A stretch of 64,000 bases of DNA, taken from positions 20,644,350-20,708,349 of the forward strand of contig CM055608.1 in the NCBI GenBank assembly GCA_029379385.1, given 5' to 3'. The notes beneath the pieces were generated by a model that saw nothing but the letters and a program-made list of their open reading frames with translations, was not told the DNA's origin and did no database searches. Of this stretch, positions 33,561 through 46,110 are shown one piece after another. The stretch's first letter is position 1. Each line of letters opens with the position of its first letter. The stretch comes from Quillaja saponaria. Taxonomy: Eukaryota; Streptophyta; Magnoliopsida; Fabales; Quillajaceae. Position numbers and translations under genes: made by a program.

Positions 33561-36270
33561 CGATTTTGTCTTCTTCCTTGTGTTCCCTATGTTGCAGGGG
33601 TAGTGATCTAGTAGCTGGATTTGGAGCTGGGGAAAAGGCATTTTTCATGTAATGGGGAGGTGGTCTGTCGGGTGGGGGTGAAGGGTTGCTGCAGCGTGAA
33701 GGCTCGGGGTGGGGAGTGTAACAGTTCTTACGAAGCCAAATTGGTGCAAAACATAAATAAACAAATTTATATATAGGTTTGTCCAACAGGTAAACAAGTA
33801 TTCAACAAGTACATGTGACTTGTCAAACCTAAAAGAAAAACAGATTTAAAATCTAATTGAGTAAATAAAATTAAATGAAAAAAAAAAATTAATGTGTAAA
33901 AGTGTGTTAGCGTGTCCTCCATAAAAATGGAGTGTCTAAATTCTCAAAATTTTAGACTTCGAATATTACAATTTCAAAGAATGAAAGTGCAATTAATTCT
34001 GAATTAATTTAAAACTAAAATATTTAATTGAAGATTTCAATTACAGTGACATAATTACAAGTGAATTACAAGGAACAAATTAAATGTGTGATCGAACCTT
34101 TTATTGACATTTCAAGATACATTTCATCTAACATACTCTAAATTTAAAAGGACAAATCATGTGAAACAAGAAAATTAGCTATCGTTGTATAGTTTATAGG
34201 CCTCCAAACTCTAAAAAGAAAAAGAAAAATAAAAAAAATAAAAAAAAATAATGCTGAAGATAGAAGGAGTCAATTACGTGTAATGAAGAAGAAGAATTAG
34301 GTGACTTTGACTTGGAACACTTGAAATTTCAAGGAGTGAAGATGAGCGGTCCCCCTCCTCCATGTCCAAGATCAAACTCTTGACGCAAGACTATCCCAAA
34401 TAAGGGGCATATTATGAAAAGTTGTTTACTTTAGTTAGTATATAATTATATTTTGCAAATAAGTTCTCATTATTTTTTTATTTTTCTTTTATACCCAAAC
34501 CCACATAATCTATTCAAAATTCTTTCTTACTGTTTTTTTTTTTTTTTTAACTTCCTTTTAACAAGTAAGCCTTTTTATATTGCTCATATACTTATGTTTT
34601 TTTTTTAGTATTCATTAGATACTAAAATGATAAATAAATAAATAAACCAAAGTCTTAAGTGATTTTATTAGTATTTCATTGATTAATTTTTTGTCATAAT
34701 TGTTTGAAATGATTCAACCAAACTTATCTTTAAGAGTTCTCATTTGCTGTTTCAAATTAGTTTGAAGCATCAACACCTCACTAACCTATACATGATATAA
34801 ATTTTGTACTTGATTATACATTATAAGGAATATTTTTTGAGTATAATCTCAATTCAACACAACAAATCACATAATAGTAGAAGCAACAAACTCAAATATA
34901 TAACAATATTCATAAATCAATAGATAAGGACTCGAATTTGAGACTTCATATTCTTAGCACCTCCTCTGGCTTAACTAGATGTAAGCTAAGACTCCATGAT
35001 CAGCACATGTCTCTTTATTTGGTTAAGGATCAAGAAGGTCAAAATATTTAATTATCAAGCAAAGTAATGTCCTGATTTAAAAATGAATGTTGTATTATTT
35101 TTCTTTTTTGATGATTTATTATTTCTAGTCAGGCAACTTATCCTATTATCATTTCTTTGACTAGATACATATAATTTATTTTCCAATTTAATTTTTGGAT
35201 TTATTTATAATATTCTGAATTGAATTGAGCAACTAAAACAAAAATCAAGATTATCAACTTCTATCTACCAAAAAAAAAAAGATTATTAACTTCTAGTTTA
35301 TACTATATAATAATTTATTTTTTAATTTTAGTTTAATGTTTAATGCTCAGCCATTTAAATTCAAAAATTTTACTTTTACAAATATACAATATATTTTTTA
35401 TTAACTTGATAGTACCTTGACAATATTTTTTTAATCAATTAAACTCACTTATTGACATATATATTATATTCTTTCCTCATGATTGACGCTATGTCAAATA
35501 ATCAGAGAATAATTATATAATTTTATAACGATCTCAAGATTAAAACTCATAACATTTAACTTAGCTATTATATATATATATATTCCCATATGATTAGAAT
35601 AGTGACTGTGTTAGATCATTAGTTTGTGTTTTATAATCTATCATTGCACTATTTTAAACTTTGAACACATAATATCATTTTATTTAATTTATAATATTTA
35701 TTAGTTCATTCCTCGTATTTAAACTTTAAGATCATGTTAGATTACTAGTATTAGCATTGGACAATGTCACTTATGATTTTAGCATTACACAACCTCAATT
35801 TAATTTTAAAAATATATATTGTATTATTTTCATGGTTATTAGAACTTTAGTTCATAATATATCATTAGAGTTAGTTACTCTTATACTGTATTATTCATGA
35901 TCTTATAAGAATTAGAACACATATATAGTCTATATTAAATGATAATTCTTTATTAGTATAATACAATAGAATATCATATTAATATTAGTCTTATAATATG
36001 ACCACTTTTAATTGTAGAATTAAAAAACATAACCTTCAATTTATTAAGTATTTATTAATTATTAATATAGACTTGGACATAAAAAGACAAATAGCAAGAA
36101 ACATAAGGATCCTATTAGCAAAAGAAACACAAATAGTAAGCAGACAAAGTCATACATTTCACTAGATGGGCATAAATATCATTGCCCTGAAATAAATATC
36201 TTCTGTTCTGAATCATCAATTTCTTCATTTTCTATTCTAGACCAAAACCCAGAATCACACACCCACTGAA
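33561..36270. other. AT-rich intergenic region upstream of the C2 gene
   Basis: No coding sequence recognised. Contains many A/T homopolymers and a short TA run near 35571. The last 100 bp (CT-rich TTTCTTCATTTTCTATTCTAG then ACCCACTGAA) is probably the 5' UTR of the C2 gene. CATAAATATC near 36171 is a possible TATA element, about 100 bp before the start codon, but is unproven. Confidence 0.45.
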
Positions 36271-37173
36271 ATGGAACCGACCTCCATGGAACTAAAACTC
36301 ATTTCCTGCAAAGACCTCAAAGCATTCAACTTTTTTCAGAAACTAAACATATATGCACTTGGCTCAATCCTAAGCCACGATCCTCACAATAAGTTAGACA
36401 AAAAACAAAAACAGAAGCAGAGAACGCCAACATACAGAGATGAAGATGGAAGCAATCCCGAATGGAACCATGTGATATGCTTTGATTTGGAACTGCTTTC
36501 TTCTTATCAGAATCGTGAGGACCTCTTTTTACATTTAGTATTGCGTCACGAAGCCTTCATGTTTGGTGATAAAACAGTCGGAGAAGTTCACGTACCTCTC
36601 GAGGATCTGATCCACGAACCCAATAATGGAGTCGTTCGGTTTGTCACCTATGAGGTTCGTACCACTGATGGAAAACCCAATGGGGCTCTCAATTTCTCTT
36701 ACAAGGTGAATTACAAAGGTATGGAGGTTTTAGAATCCCAGTTACCAGAGACCAACATGAATATCACTGGGTATTCCTTTGATGAGGTTCAGAACAATAA
36801 TTGTAATCAATCTTCTCAAAAAATTCAATATCCCAAATTAGAAATCGAAAGCTCATCGTCTACAGTCAGATATCCTTCATTGGATTCGCCAGTAGATCCT
36901 CATCCGATCCATGGTTTACAGGATTTCCCCTCTGCTCCACTAATTGCTCCATTTCCGTCATCGGATTATTCCTATTACTATTATCCACCTCCTCCACCAC
37001 TTCCATATCCGCCACCGCCGGCAGCATTTAACCTACCGCCTTCGTCACCGCTTCATTTTTCTGCTCCTGCTCACATGGCGCATGGAGACGGGTACCAGTA
37101 CCCCCATTTTGCGGGACCTCGGGTCGACCCATGGGGATCCGATCCAAATTTTCAGCAAGCTTGCAGGTGGTGA
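36271..37173 (+). CDS. C2-domain protein, SRC2-like (300 aa, intronless)
   Basis: Uninterrupted ATG-to-TGA frame of 300 codons, by far the longest in the window. Residues about 5-150 form an N-terminal C2 domain: MELKLISCKDLKAFN at the start, the NPEWNH turn, then LVLRHEAFMFGDKTVGEVHV and a final GALNFSYKV strand. This matches plant SRC2/BAP-type proteins (cold- or stress-induced, membrane-associated). The loop that usually holds calcium-binding Asp reads LNIYALGSI, so calcium binding may be weak or lost. Residues about 150-220 are Ser/Asn-rich linker. Residues about 215-290 are Pro/Tyr-rich (SDYSYYYYPPPPPLPYPPP), typical of SRC2 tails. No signal peptide or membrane segment. Single-exon structure also fits the family. 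The only probable functional host gene here; exact ortholog cannot be named. Confidence 0.88.
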   Translation: MEPTSMELKLISCKDLKAFNFFQKLNIYALGSILSHDPHNKLDKKQKQKQRTPTYRDEDGSNPEWNHVICFDLELLSSYQNREDLFLHLVLRHEAFMFGDKTVGEVHVPLEDLIHEPNNGVVRFVTYEVRTTDGKPNGALNFSYKVNYKGMEVLESQLPETNMNITGYSFDEVQNNNCNQSSQKIQYPKLEIESSSSTVRYPSLDSPVDPHPIHGLQDFPSAPLIAPFPSSDYSYYYYPPPPPLPYPPPPAAFNLPPSSPLHFSAPAHMAHGDGYQYPHFAGPRVDPWGSDPNFQQACRW

Positions 37174-37365
37174 CTGGTAGAGGTTTCCTGGAACCTTCAC
37201 GAGGTGGTCCAAAGTGTCACGCGTCTGTACGGAATCACCAACATTTGTATCTTATCATTGTCATATAAGACTTGTTTGGTTCTTTTCTCCTAGTAAATAT
37301 TGATGTTTAATCAAAATTATTTTGGGTTTTTCAATTTTCAATGGTATAATTAAAATTTAGCAAAA

Positions 37366-37371
37366 AATAAA
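37366..37371 (+). promoter_or_regulatory. Possible polyadenylation signal of the C2 gene
   Basis: AATAAA about 190 bp after the stop codon, just before the LINE target duplication. Plant signals are loose, so this is a candidate only. Confidence 0.3.
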
Positions 37372-37821
37372 TAAAAATGGAATAATTAAAAAATGTGTTA
37401 AAAAATAAAATTTAATGTACTCAACTCAACTAAGCCTTAAAATCTCACACTAGTTGGGGTTGGCTACATGAATCATTTGCCTCTATTCATATCAATCAAA
37501 GATAACATTTTCATTAACTCCTAGCACAGTCATATCTTTTTCGATAATTGCCCCTCATGTAAGTTTCGGTCTCCCCTTTTCCCGTCTAACATCTGGCTCT
37601 GAACCAAGTCACATTGCTTAACTACTGCGTCCATTGGCGGACATTGGATGTGTCTAAATCAATGTAGACGATTCTTCCTCATTTTCATCCTCAATAGGTG
37701 CTACTTCCACCTTCTTACGAATCTCCTCATTCCTTATTATATCCTTTATTGTATGTCCTGTCATTCATCTCAACATTTTCATTTCGGCTACTCCTATCTT
37801 ATGCGATTGTTGCTTTGTAAC

Positions 37822-38910
37822 TGCTCAACATTCGGTATCATACAGCATAACTAGTCTAACTGTCGACTTATAAAATTTTCCTTTCAATCTATTTGGGATT
37901 TTAGGATCACATAAAACTCTAGAAGCACTCCACCACTTTACCCACCCTACCTTGATCCTATGGTTTACATCATGCTCAATTGCACCGTCTTTTTGCATAA
38001 ATGACCCTAAATATTTAAACACATCCTTTGTAGGGATTGTCTGACCGTCTAAAATTATATCATTCGGGCCTCCTCTAGTTTCACTGAAATGGCACTCCAT
38101 ATATTTAGTTTTTGTCCCACTCAATCTAAGGCCTTTAGATTCTAACGCGTTCCTCCACATTTCTAGTTTAGAATTTAAACCTTCCCTAGTTTCGTCTACC
38201 AACACGATATCATCGGCAAACAACATATACCATGGAGCCCTATCTTGAATATTATAGGTAAGTTCATCCATGACTAAAGTAAATAGGTAAGGACTTAAGG
38301 ATGAACCTTGGTGAACACCTATCGTGATCGGGAACTCTCCAGTCATACGATCTACAGTCTGCACCCTAGCATTACTCCCTCATACTTATCTTTAATAACT
38401 TCGACATATTTAGTTAGGGAGCTTCTTCTTCTCGTGTACCCACCACAATACTTGTCTTGACACTTTATCATACGCCTTTTCTAAATCAATAAAGACCATG
38501 TGAAGATTATTTTTCTTTTCTCTATATTTCTCCATTAATCTCCTAAGCAAAAAAATAGCCTCCATTATAGATCTTCCTAACATAAAACCAAATTGATTAT
38601 CAGAAACTAAAGTCTCATTCCTAAGCCTACACTTAATCACTCTCTCCCACAGTTTCATTGTATGGCTAATAAGTTGTATTCCTCGATAATTCGAATAACT
38701 TTGAATATCTCATTTATTCTTATAAATAGGGATCAACATACTCTTCCTTCACTCATCGAGCATTTTCTTGGTTACTAAAATCTTGTAAAAAGATTTGTAA
38801 GCCAAGTTACTCCAATATCTCCTAGGCATATCCAAACTTCTATTGGAATATCATATGGGCTCAATGCCTTACCATTCTTCATTTTATGCATAGCTTCTTT
38901 AACCTCCCGT
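37822..38910 (-). pseudogene. RTE LINE reverse transcriptase relic
   Basis: Minus-strand blocks show palm motifs: VFIDLEKAYDKVSR (RT motif A, catalytic Asp kept), HQGSSLSPYLFTLVMDEL (motif B) and MLFADDIVLVDETREG (motif C, catalytic FADD kept), followed by LRLSGTKTKYMECHF and a thumb region with FKYLGS. These are diagnostic for plant RTE LINEs. Frameshifts separate the A block from the B/C block. Catalytic residues are intact, so inactivation is by frame breaks rather than active-site loss. Confidence 0.85.
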
Positions 38911-39329
38911 GCTCTAATCCGACGAACACAGAGGTTTGTACCGTTAAAGGTGTCATCAAGGGCTCCAAAATCACCCCTTGACTCTCCATTAAATAAAGTA
39001 TTGAAATAAGTTCGTCATCTCTCATTAATCTCGTCTTACTTTAACTAAAACCCTATCAGCCTCATCCTTAATGCACTTAATACGATTTAAGTCTTTAGTT
39101 CGTCTTTCCCTTTGCTTGGGAATCCTATAATATCCTTATCACCATCCTTTGTCTCTAACTTTTGGTAAAGTCCGTTCACAAGCCTTGCCTCTGGCTTCCC
39201 TAACCACTTTCTTAGCATCTTTCTAGCTTGTCTAAAACATTTATAATTATCTTCATTTCTACACTTCTATAATCTTTTATAACACTTTTTTTTTAACTTT
39301 AATAGCTTGTTGAACTTCTTCATTCCACC

Positions 39330-40290
39330 ACCATGTCTCCTTAGTCGGAGGTCCACGTCCTCTACTTTCTCCTAACACCTCTTTAGACGTATTCCTAATG
39401 CGACTCACCATCTCATCCGAAATCATGTTAGGCTCACCCTCCACCCTCTAAGGATCATCCTGTAACATTTTATCTTTAAAAAGAGTCATTTTCTCTCCAT
39501 TCAAATTCCACCATCTAGTCTTAATACACTTATTACTTCTATGCTTTTGCTTCTGCCGCTTAACACCAACATCCAAAACCATAAGTTTGTGCTGAGACAC
39601 TAAATACTCGCCGGGTATAATTTTACAATCCTTACAAACCGCTCTATCAACCTTCCTAGTCAAAACAAAATCTATTTGGCTCTTATTTGACCTACTACTA
39701 AAGGTGACTAATTGCGACTCTCGTTTCTTAAAAAACGTGTTAACTAAAATCAAGTCATAAGCAATTGAAAAATCTAAAATAGACTCTCCACCCTCATTCC
39801 TAACTCCATAACCATATCCTCCATGTACGCTTCTCAAAACCCTCGTTAGTACTTCCTACATGACCGTTCAAATCAGCACCAATAAACAGTTTCTCACCTA
39901 ACGGTACTCCTTGGACTATCTCCTCTAAATCATCCCAAAAAGCCTTCTTAGTAGATTCTTCCAATCCTATTTGTGGAGCATAGGTGCTAATGATATTAAA
40001 GGCCTCCTCGTCTATCATTAATTTCACTAAAATTATTCTATCACTCTTCCTCTTGATTTCAACAACCTCGTCTTTTAAATTTCCATCTATAATAATCGCC
40101 ACCCCATTCCTATTTCTAGTCTTACCAGTATACCACATCTTAAATCATATTCTCTCTATCTCTCAAGCCTTTTCTCCTACACACTTAGTTTCTTGCAAAC
40201 AAGCAATATTAATCCTCCTTCTACTCGTAGTATCTACAAGCTCTCTCAATTTACCAGTAAGAGTCCTATGTTCTAAGTAGCTATGTGAAT
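39330..40290 (-). pseudogene. RTE LINE endonuclease relic
   Basis: The minus strand encodes YAPQIGLEESTKKAFWDD and GADLNGHVG, the central motifs of apurinic/apyrimidinic-type LINE endonuclease, then HKLMVLDV (catalytic His region). Upstream (about 40190-40290) it reads TGKLRELVDTTSRRRINI, the usual N-terminal start of the domain. The enzyme nicks target DNA for target-primed reverse transcription. Stops and frameshifts break it. Confidence 0.8.
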
Positions 40291-40578
40291 TTTATCTTGG
40301 ACTAGTTTCTCTACCCGCACCCGCCCTCGATGCGAGAACCCTTGCTCATTTTGCACCACACCCTGGAGCCGATGTGGCGCGTCACTAAGGATTTGGCGAC
40401 CCAACCCTTGCTCATTTCTCATTACACCCTAGATCAAATGTAGCGCTTAGCTAAGAGGGTTACACCCCAACAAATATTTGGTAGGATTCATCATCATAGG
40501 GTTTGACTAGTTTTACCCTGGTCGTCAACCTATCGCAACCCTCCTCCTTTATCCGGGCTTAACATAAAACTTAATGCA

Positions 40579-41429
40579 TGTGAGTAAAATCATAATCATT
40601 ACTTATTTATTTATTTTTGCTAAGAAAAGAAAACAAATAGAAACTAATACTAAAGCAACTATGCCGGAACTTCAAGAGAATACAACCATCTCTTATTTAA
40701 GAAGCAAATGATATTGTTGAGTTAGTTCTTCATGTTGTAACAATAGAGAGAAATAATAAGCTATAAAGAGAGAGTGTAAAGAATAACTTGTTTTTACTTT
40801 TTGGGGTTTACCTTATTATATAGAAATATGTGGCGAATAAAAATGAACTACATGTTTCAGTAGTTATGAGATAATAATAAGATATTATTACAGTCAGTTA
40901 CAGTTTAGATTGAATCATTACGCTTTGACTAAGCCATATGTTAATATATGATCAAATAATACCAAATTAAAATAAATGTATTTGTTTGATTTTGATGATA
41001 ACTAAATAATTAAGTACAAATTATAATAGATAATTTTAATAATATTATTTAAATTACATGTACATTCGACTAATTTGAAAAGTCAATGGCTTAAAACTAA
41101 AGTTAAATACTGAAAGCAATAAAGTTAGCTAGTTAAAATGATCACTCAGTGGATCACCAAGTCTCAATACGACAACTGTTTATAAGAAAACTGAAGTCAT
41201 GTAAGATTCAAGCACAATCAAAGCAAGTATAGAGATAGAGATATATAGTGGTTCAGTCTGATTATCCTAGACTATGTCTACTTCCTCAAGAAAACCACTT
41301 GAGATTCCACTAGATCACACTAGCATAAAACTGCCTCTCATTATCTTCTCCAAACTCGAAAGAATATAAGTTTCAGGAAAAAAAGATATCAAAAAGCACA
41401 AAACTTTTGAGTTACAGAGCTTTATTAAC
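40579..41429. other. Unassigned repeat-like sequence
   Basis: AT-rich with an LTR-like TATATAGAAATATGTGG block near 40815 and a GTGGTTCAGTCTGATTATCC block near 41251. No coding motif and no matched ends. It may contain the left end of the Mutator-like element that follows. Confidence 0.35.
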
Positions 41430-43285
41430 ATTGAGGAGGCATTCATAGTAGGCACTTTCAATGTGACATCTAAGCAGTGGGAGTTGCATAATAATTTTCA
41501 TAATGAACAATTCTTCAGTACGAAAGCAGAATTGAAAAACATCGTGAAGTATTGGCACATAAAGAACACCGTGGCGTTCAAAGTGAACAAGTTAAAAAAG
41601 GAGATTTGGGGTATCGATTGTAAAATCAAAGATGAGGGCTGGCAAGTGGAGGTTGTGAATCCATCTTAGTAAAAAAACATAGAAAATTTCGGATAAGTAA
41701 GATGGATGCACCTGACACCTTGTGTTTATATAGGTGTATCAATGGATCATTATAATCTTGATAAGGGTATAATTGATGAGTTCATAAAAAATACAATCAT
41801 GGAAAAACCTGATATGACCAGAAAGGTGTTGCTAAGAATGATAAAAGATCACTTCCCTTATGAACCTAATATGAAAAAAAATTGGAATACGAAGAAGAAA
41901 GCAATTAACCTAGTTTTCGGTTCATTTAAGAACTCTTACAATGAGCTACCTAGGTTTTTAAATGCAGTCCGATCGACCAATCCAGGAACTTATTTTGAAT
42001 GGAAGACATATGAAACTGATAGTCCAGGTGAGGTTGTATTCCATCGGGTTTTTTTAGGCATTTGGACTAAGCATCACTAAATTCCATTATTGCATACCGA
42101 TAATTTAAATTGATGGTACTTTCCTATATGGAAAGTACACAGGAAAACTATTGATTGCTTGCATGACTGATGGTGCAAATCATGTGTTGCTACTTGCATT
42201 TACTATTGTGTAGGAGGAGTTGAAATCTAGCTGGACAGGGTTCCTTCAATTACTTCGTGTGCTTGTAATGCCACAAGAGGACATTTGTTTGATATCTAAT
42301 AGTCACGCTGATATAATTGTTGCTGAGAAAGATCCTATAAGTGGCTGGAATAAACCATATGCATATCACCGTTTTTGTCTAAGGCATGTGACAAGTAATT
42401 TTCATACGCACCATAAGAATATGGCAGCAAAAAAGCTTTTGGCAAAAGCTGGTAAGCAGTTCCAGTGTTGAAAGTTTGATGTTTATATGAAAAAGTTATT
42501 TGCTATAGACCCTGAATATGCCAAGTTTTTTCATAACCTCCCAGTTGAACAATGGGTTAAGGCACATGATGGGGGTCACCAATTTGGTATTATGACCATA
42601 ACTTACCGAAATGCTGCAACAATGTTTTGAAAGGAGCACACCAACTATTAACTATTTCCATGGTACGTGTGATATTCTACCATTTTGTAAGAATTTTTGT
42701 CAAGGTTCAAAATGAGACTATAGGCCTAGTGCATGCAGGGAATGCGTACATAATGCATGTTCATGAAAAAATATTAGCTTGGAAAATAAAGCAGATGGAC
42801 ATTAGCTTATAATGTTTTCAAATACTAAAGGGCTGATTGAAGTTTTCACGTAATATCGTGGGTGGGAACCAAAGGGCAGTAATTGCCAAAGGGTGAATCT
42901 AATGGACAAATCTTGTATATTCAATAAGTTCCAGCATTACCAGATTTCTTGCTCGCATGCTATAGCGTGTTGTGCATAACAACACATCAACTATAAATAG
43001 TTTATAGGGAAATGGTGTACACTTGATAATTAGTAACTGGTACATATTGCACAGTTCATGCCGTTGATGCATGATAATTTATGGCTTGAATTTAGATTTC
43101 CTCGAGTATTTTATGACGTGAGAAGATTATGATAAATTGTGATAAAAGGGTAGGCTGTAATCTACACTCATGCGTAATGAGATGGATTGGGTTGAAAATA
43201 CTAGGAAACAAAGTTTCGGAATATATGGTGTTAAGAGGCATAACAGAAAAAGATGCTATAATAAAACACAAGGTTCTAGTTCGCA
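41430..43285 (+). pseudogene. Mutator-like (MULE, MuDR type) transposase relic
   Basis: Domains appear in order. MuDR N-terminal DNA-binding region with FFSTKAELKNIVKYWHIKN (about 41510). FAR1/MuDR linker block with RMIKDHFPYEPNMKKNWNTK (about 41840). Transposase core with EDICLISNSHADIIVAEK (expected catalytic region) and YHRFCLRHVTSNF (about 42280-42405). SWIM zinc finger with CSHAIACC (about 42955). C-terminal tail with MRNEMDW (about 43165). MULE transposases move the element by cut-and-paste. In-frame stops (for example after KQFQC near 42470) and frameshifts show it is dead. A PMD-type relic follows on the same strand about 330 bp on. Confidence 0.8.
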
Positions 43286-43599
43286 CATACAAAATTAGGT
43301 TTTTAGTTAGTGTTGCTTTAATTTTGTATTCCCTGTAAAGGGAAGAGTCTTCCCAATTTATGTTTCAATTTAGTCTAACTTTAATTTGTATTGATTGTAA
43401 ACTGAAAGAGCGTTTCCAGTTTTTCCTTATCAGGGTTTTAGGTTTTATGTCCCCCTATCTCTTGTACTTGTTTTTGAATATCAATAAAAGGGTAAGGGTC
43501 TGCCAAAGCCCCCACAACTTAAAGGTGGTTTTTTTTTTCATTTTAATAAAAAAAAATATTTGATATACTTATTCACTAAAATTGTATGTTTTATGTTAT

Positions 43600-45600
43600 A
43601 TAGATTAATAGACCAATATCATCTAGATCATTCTTCTGTCCTCTATATTCAAGACACTTATCGTTCTGGTAGATTAATTACCGAACCAGAGGTATATAAA
43701 TTGCATCATGTTAATTAAATTGTTATATTGATTTCCTTTTAATTTTTTATATTTCAATTCCATAATATAAATACATTTTATAATGATAAGGTTGATACAA
43801 CATTATGAATACGACTCAGAAAGGCTGTCGTCGATCGCCGTATATCTAGAGCTTGATGAATGGATAGTGATATACATTCACATGGTTGAATTTTATGCAG
43901 TAATGAGACTCAAGTTCATTCAAATGGATTGGCACTTAATTACAACTTTAGTTGAGAGATGGAGGTAGGAAACTCATACATTCCATCTCCCTCATAGAGA
44001 GGCCACAGTCACATTGCAGGATGTTATATCCTTTTTGGTCTCCTAGTGGACAGTGAGGTTGTATCCAGTTGGGTTAGAACTCAGCTCATTTTCTATTGCG
44101 AGCAGCTATTAGGCATTGTGCCTACTAGATTGGCAATTAATGGGTTCTGTATCAATCTTGCATTATTGTTTGAGACATTTCAGCATTTGCCTGCTAACGC
44201 TGATGATATCATAGTTTAGAGATATGCATGAGCATATATATTGTAACTTATCGGTGGATATTTATTACCGATAAGTCTTAGTCTAGTATGCATTTGATGT
44301 GGTTACCTCTACTAGAGAACTTTGAACATATCGGGCATTATAGTTGGGGTAACGCATGTCTGACATGGTTGTATAGGGAGATTTATCATGCCAGTCTATC
44401 AAATGTCTCTGATATTGCAGGCCCAATGATCTTGTTACAAGTATGGGCATGGAAGAGAATACCAAGGATTGCCCCAGAGAAAGATATGAGGATGCCATTT
44501 GATTCGACTTCTCCATTATATACAACGGCAAATTTGTTTATTTGTTACATGTCTTACGTGATTATGTAAAAGGACTGATTATTATTATGATGACTATGAA
44601 TTAATTTACTTTATTATTATAGATGGTTGACAAATTATGTCACATTTTGTGAGATAATACTGATGTACGCTGGATGTGATGTCACTGAATCAGGTTACAT
44701 AGGGTTCATAATGAATAATATATTCATTTAGTTCATTAGCATGTTATAACAACCTTATCATATTATTGCTGACATTCATGTTACGTTTACCATAACTTTC
44801 ACTTTTCTTACTTCACAGTTTATATGGATATTGTATAATGATGAGGTGATAACATCCCTTCCTTTTTATTATTTCAACGGGCAAGATTTATGGTGCTCAA
44901 ATGTTCCTTTAATTTGTTTTTATATTATAGAGCACCACAGGGCTGGTAGGGTAATGCGCCAATTTGGTTATATTCAAACTATACGAGAAAATCACTATAT
45001 GATATTGATTTGCATAATACTGACCTTAGAGGACATGAAAATACAAATTATAAAAAAAATAAAATGCTAACTACATTCATGTTCAGGGTACGAGACGGGC
45101 TTTTGTTGTGAATGGACAACCATCTTATGGTTAGCTTGGTTATTCACCATATTACATGTAGTGGTATTAAAGGATTATTATTCAATTTTTGACACCATAT
45201 GGTTGTCTACAAAGATTTCTTGCTTGTCCTCATAATTCAACAACAGCCACACCATCGTATAGTCACTCTTAGACTTGTATTAGGCCATTGACAGCCTCCC
45301 CCTCACATGCTTATGCAAGTCCATCATCTTCTTATATTCCATTTGCACCATATCACACCACCAATGATGTTTATCGACCATCTATGGTATGTATAGCGAA
45401 CTCATTTTACGATGCATATGCCTCGTCAATCCCAAATATGTTTTAGTATGGTGCTAGTCCAGAGTCATATGCCTCACTCATCCCATATACATATGACATG
45501 GGTCTGAGGAGTATGACACAGTTACATGTAGACCATACTGGAAGGAAGGTGGAAGCTGAGGATCTTGTTGAATATAATGACGAAGGTGGCAGTAGACTAG
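43600..45600 (+). pseudogene. Plant mobile domain (PMD, MAIN/MAIL-like) relic
   Basis: Successive plus-strand blocks match the plant mobile domain (PF10536): DHSSVLYIQDTYRSGRL (about 43620), IQMDWHLITTLVERWR (about 43920), HIAGCYILFGLLVDSE (about 44010), a LQLIGGYLLP stretch (about 44250), YSWGNACLTWLYREI then ILLQVWAWKRIPRIAP (44340-44480), and VPLICFYIIEHHRAGRVMRQFG (44900-44965). The host genes MAIN and MAIL1 act in transposon silencing and meristem maintenance. Other PMD genes sit inside MULEs and Gypsy elements. Intron-like gaps occur between blocks. Stops and frameshifts are present. Its position behind a same-strand MULE transposase suggests it is part of that element. Confidence 0.75.
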
Positions 45601-46018
45601 GTGTTGATAAGACGGATGACCTAGGTTAGGTCACAAAGCAAAACATGTCTCGTGATATAGCCCCAATGAGGAAGCCCGCTAGAAATAGAAGACCCCTACC
45701 TTGTGGTACTTATTCATGAAGAAAATGAAATTAACTTAAAACATTGTGTATCTTATAACACAATTTGGATATTTTATTTCTTAATTTTATTATAATTTGT
45801 ATAGTTTAATTTCTTAATAATTAAATCTTCAAAATAGTACAAAAAACATGTAATAATTTAAGGATTAAATGCATCTATTATTATAAAAATCGTACACTAA
45901 TTATTTTACCCCAAAAAGTAGTACACTAATTAATCCATATGTGGAATTAGTTCATTTGGAAAAAAGAAAAGAAATGGTCTTAAAAATAATAATAATAAAG
46001 ATGCAGGTTATCACGGAT
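45601..46018. other. AT-rich sequence downstream of the PMD relic
   Basis: Contains the possible far end of the MULE and the left end of a hairpin-family element (GGAAAAAAGAAAAG near 45958). No coding sequence is seen. Confidence 0.3.
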
Positions 46019-46047
46019 GGGAATTGGGAATTGGGAATTGGGAGGGG
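46019..46047 (+). other. G-quadruplex motif
   Basis: (GGGAATT)3 followed by GGGAGGGG: five G-tracts of three or more with loops of 1-4 bases. This satisfies the classic four-tract G3 rule. It lies close to a 16-base G run. Confidence 0.75.
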
Positions 46048-46110
46048 AGAGGAGGGGGAAGGAGAGTAATTCAGGAAAAAAATATTAAGAGAATGCAGAA
46101 GGCTATCATT

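Larger units (their letters stand above)
37420..40563 (-). mobile_element. Near full-length RTE-clade LINE
   Basis: About 3.1 kb, the usual size of plant RTE LINEs. Imperfect 15 bp target duplications flank it: ATAAAATTTAATGTA (37405) and ATAAAACTTAATGCA (40564), 13 of 15 identical. On the minus strand the order is 5' leader, apurinic-type endonuclease, reverse transcriptase, and a 3' end with CCAACCCCAACTAGTG and GGCTTAGTTGAGTTGAG, the conserved tail of plant RTE elements. Many frameshifts make it inactive. It lies about 250 bp past the C2 gene stop in the opposite orientation. Confidence 0.85.

Noticed and set aside
36944..37180. A 78-codon frame overlapping the end of the C2 gene
   Set aside because: It is a shifted reading of the Pro/Tyr-rich tail of the real gene.
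39984..40280. A 98-codon plus-strand frame, hydrophobic
   Set aside because: It is the antisense of the LINE endonuclease coding region.
43092..43292. Minus-strand open frame across the MULE tail
   Set aside because: Antisense of the transposase C-terminal region, with no similarity of its own.
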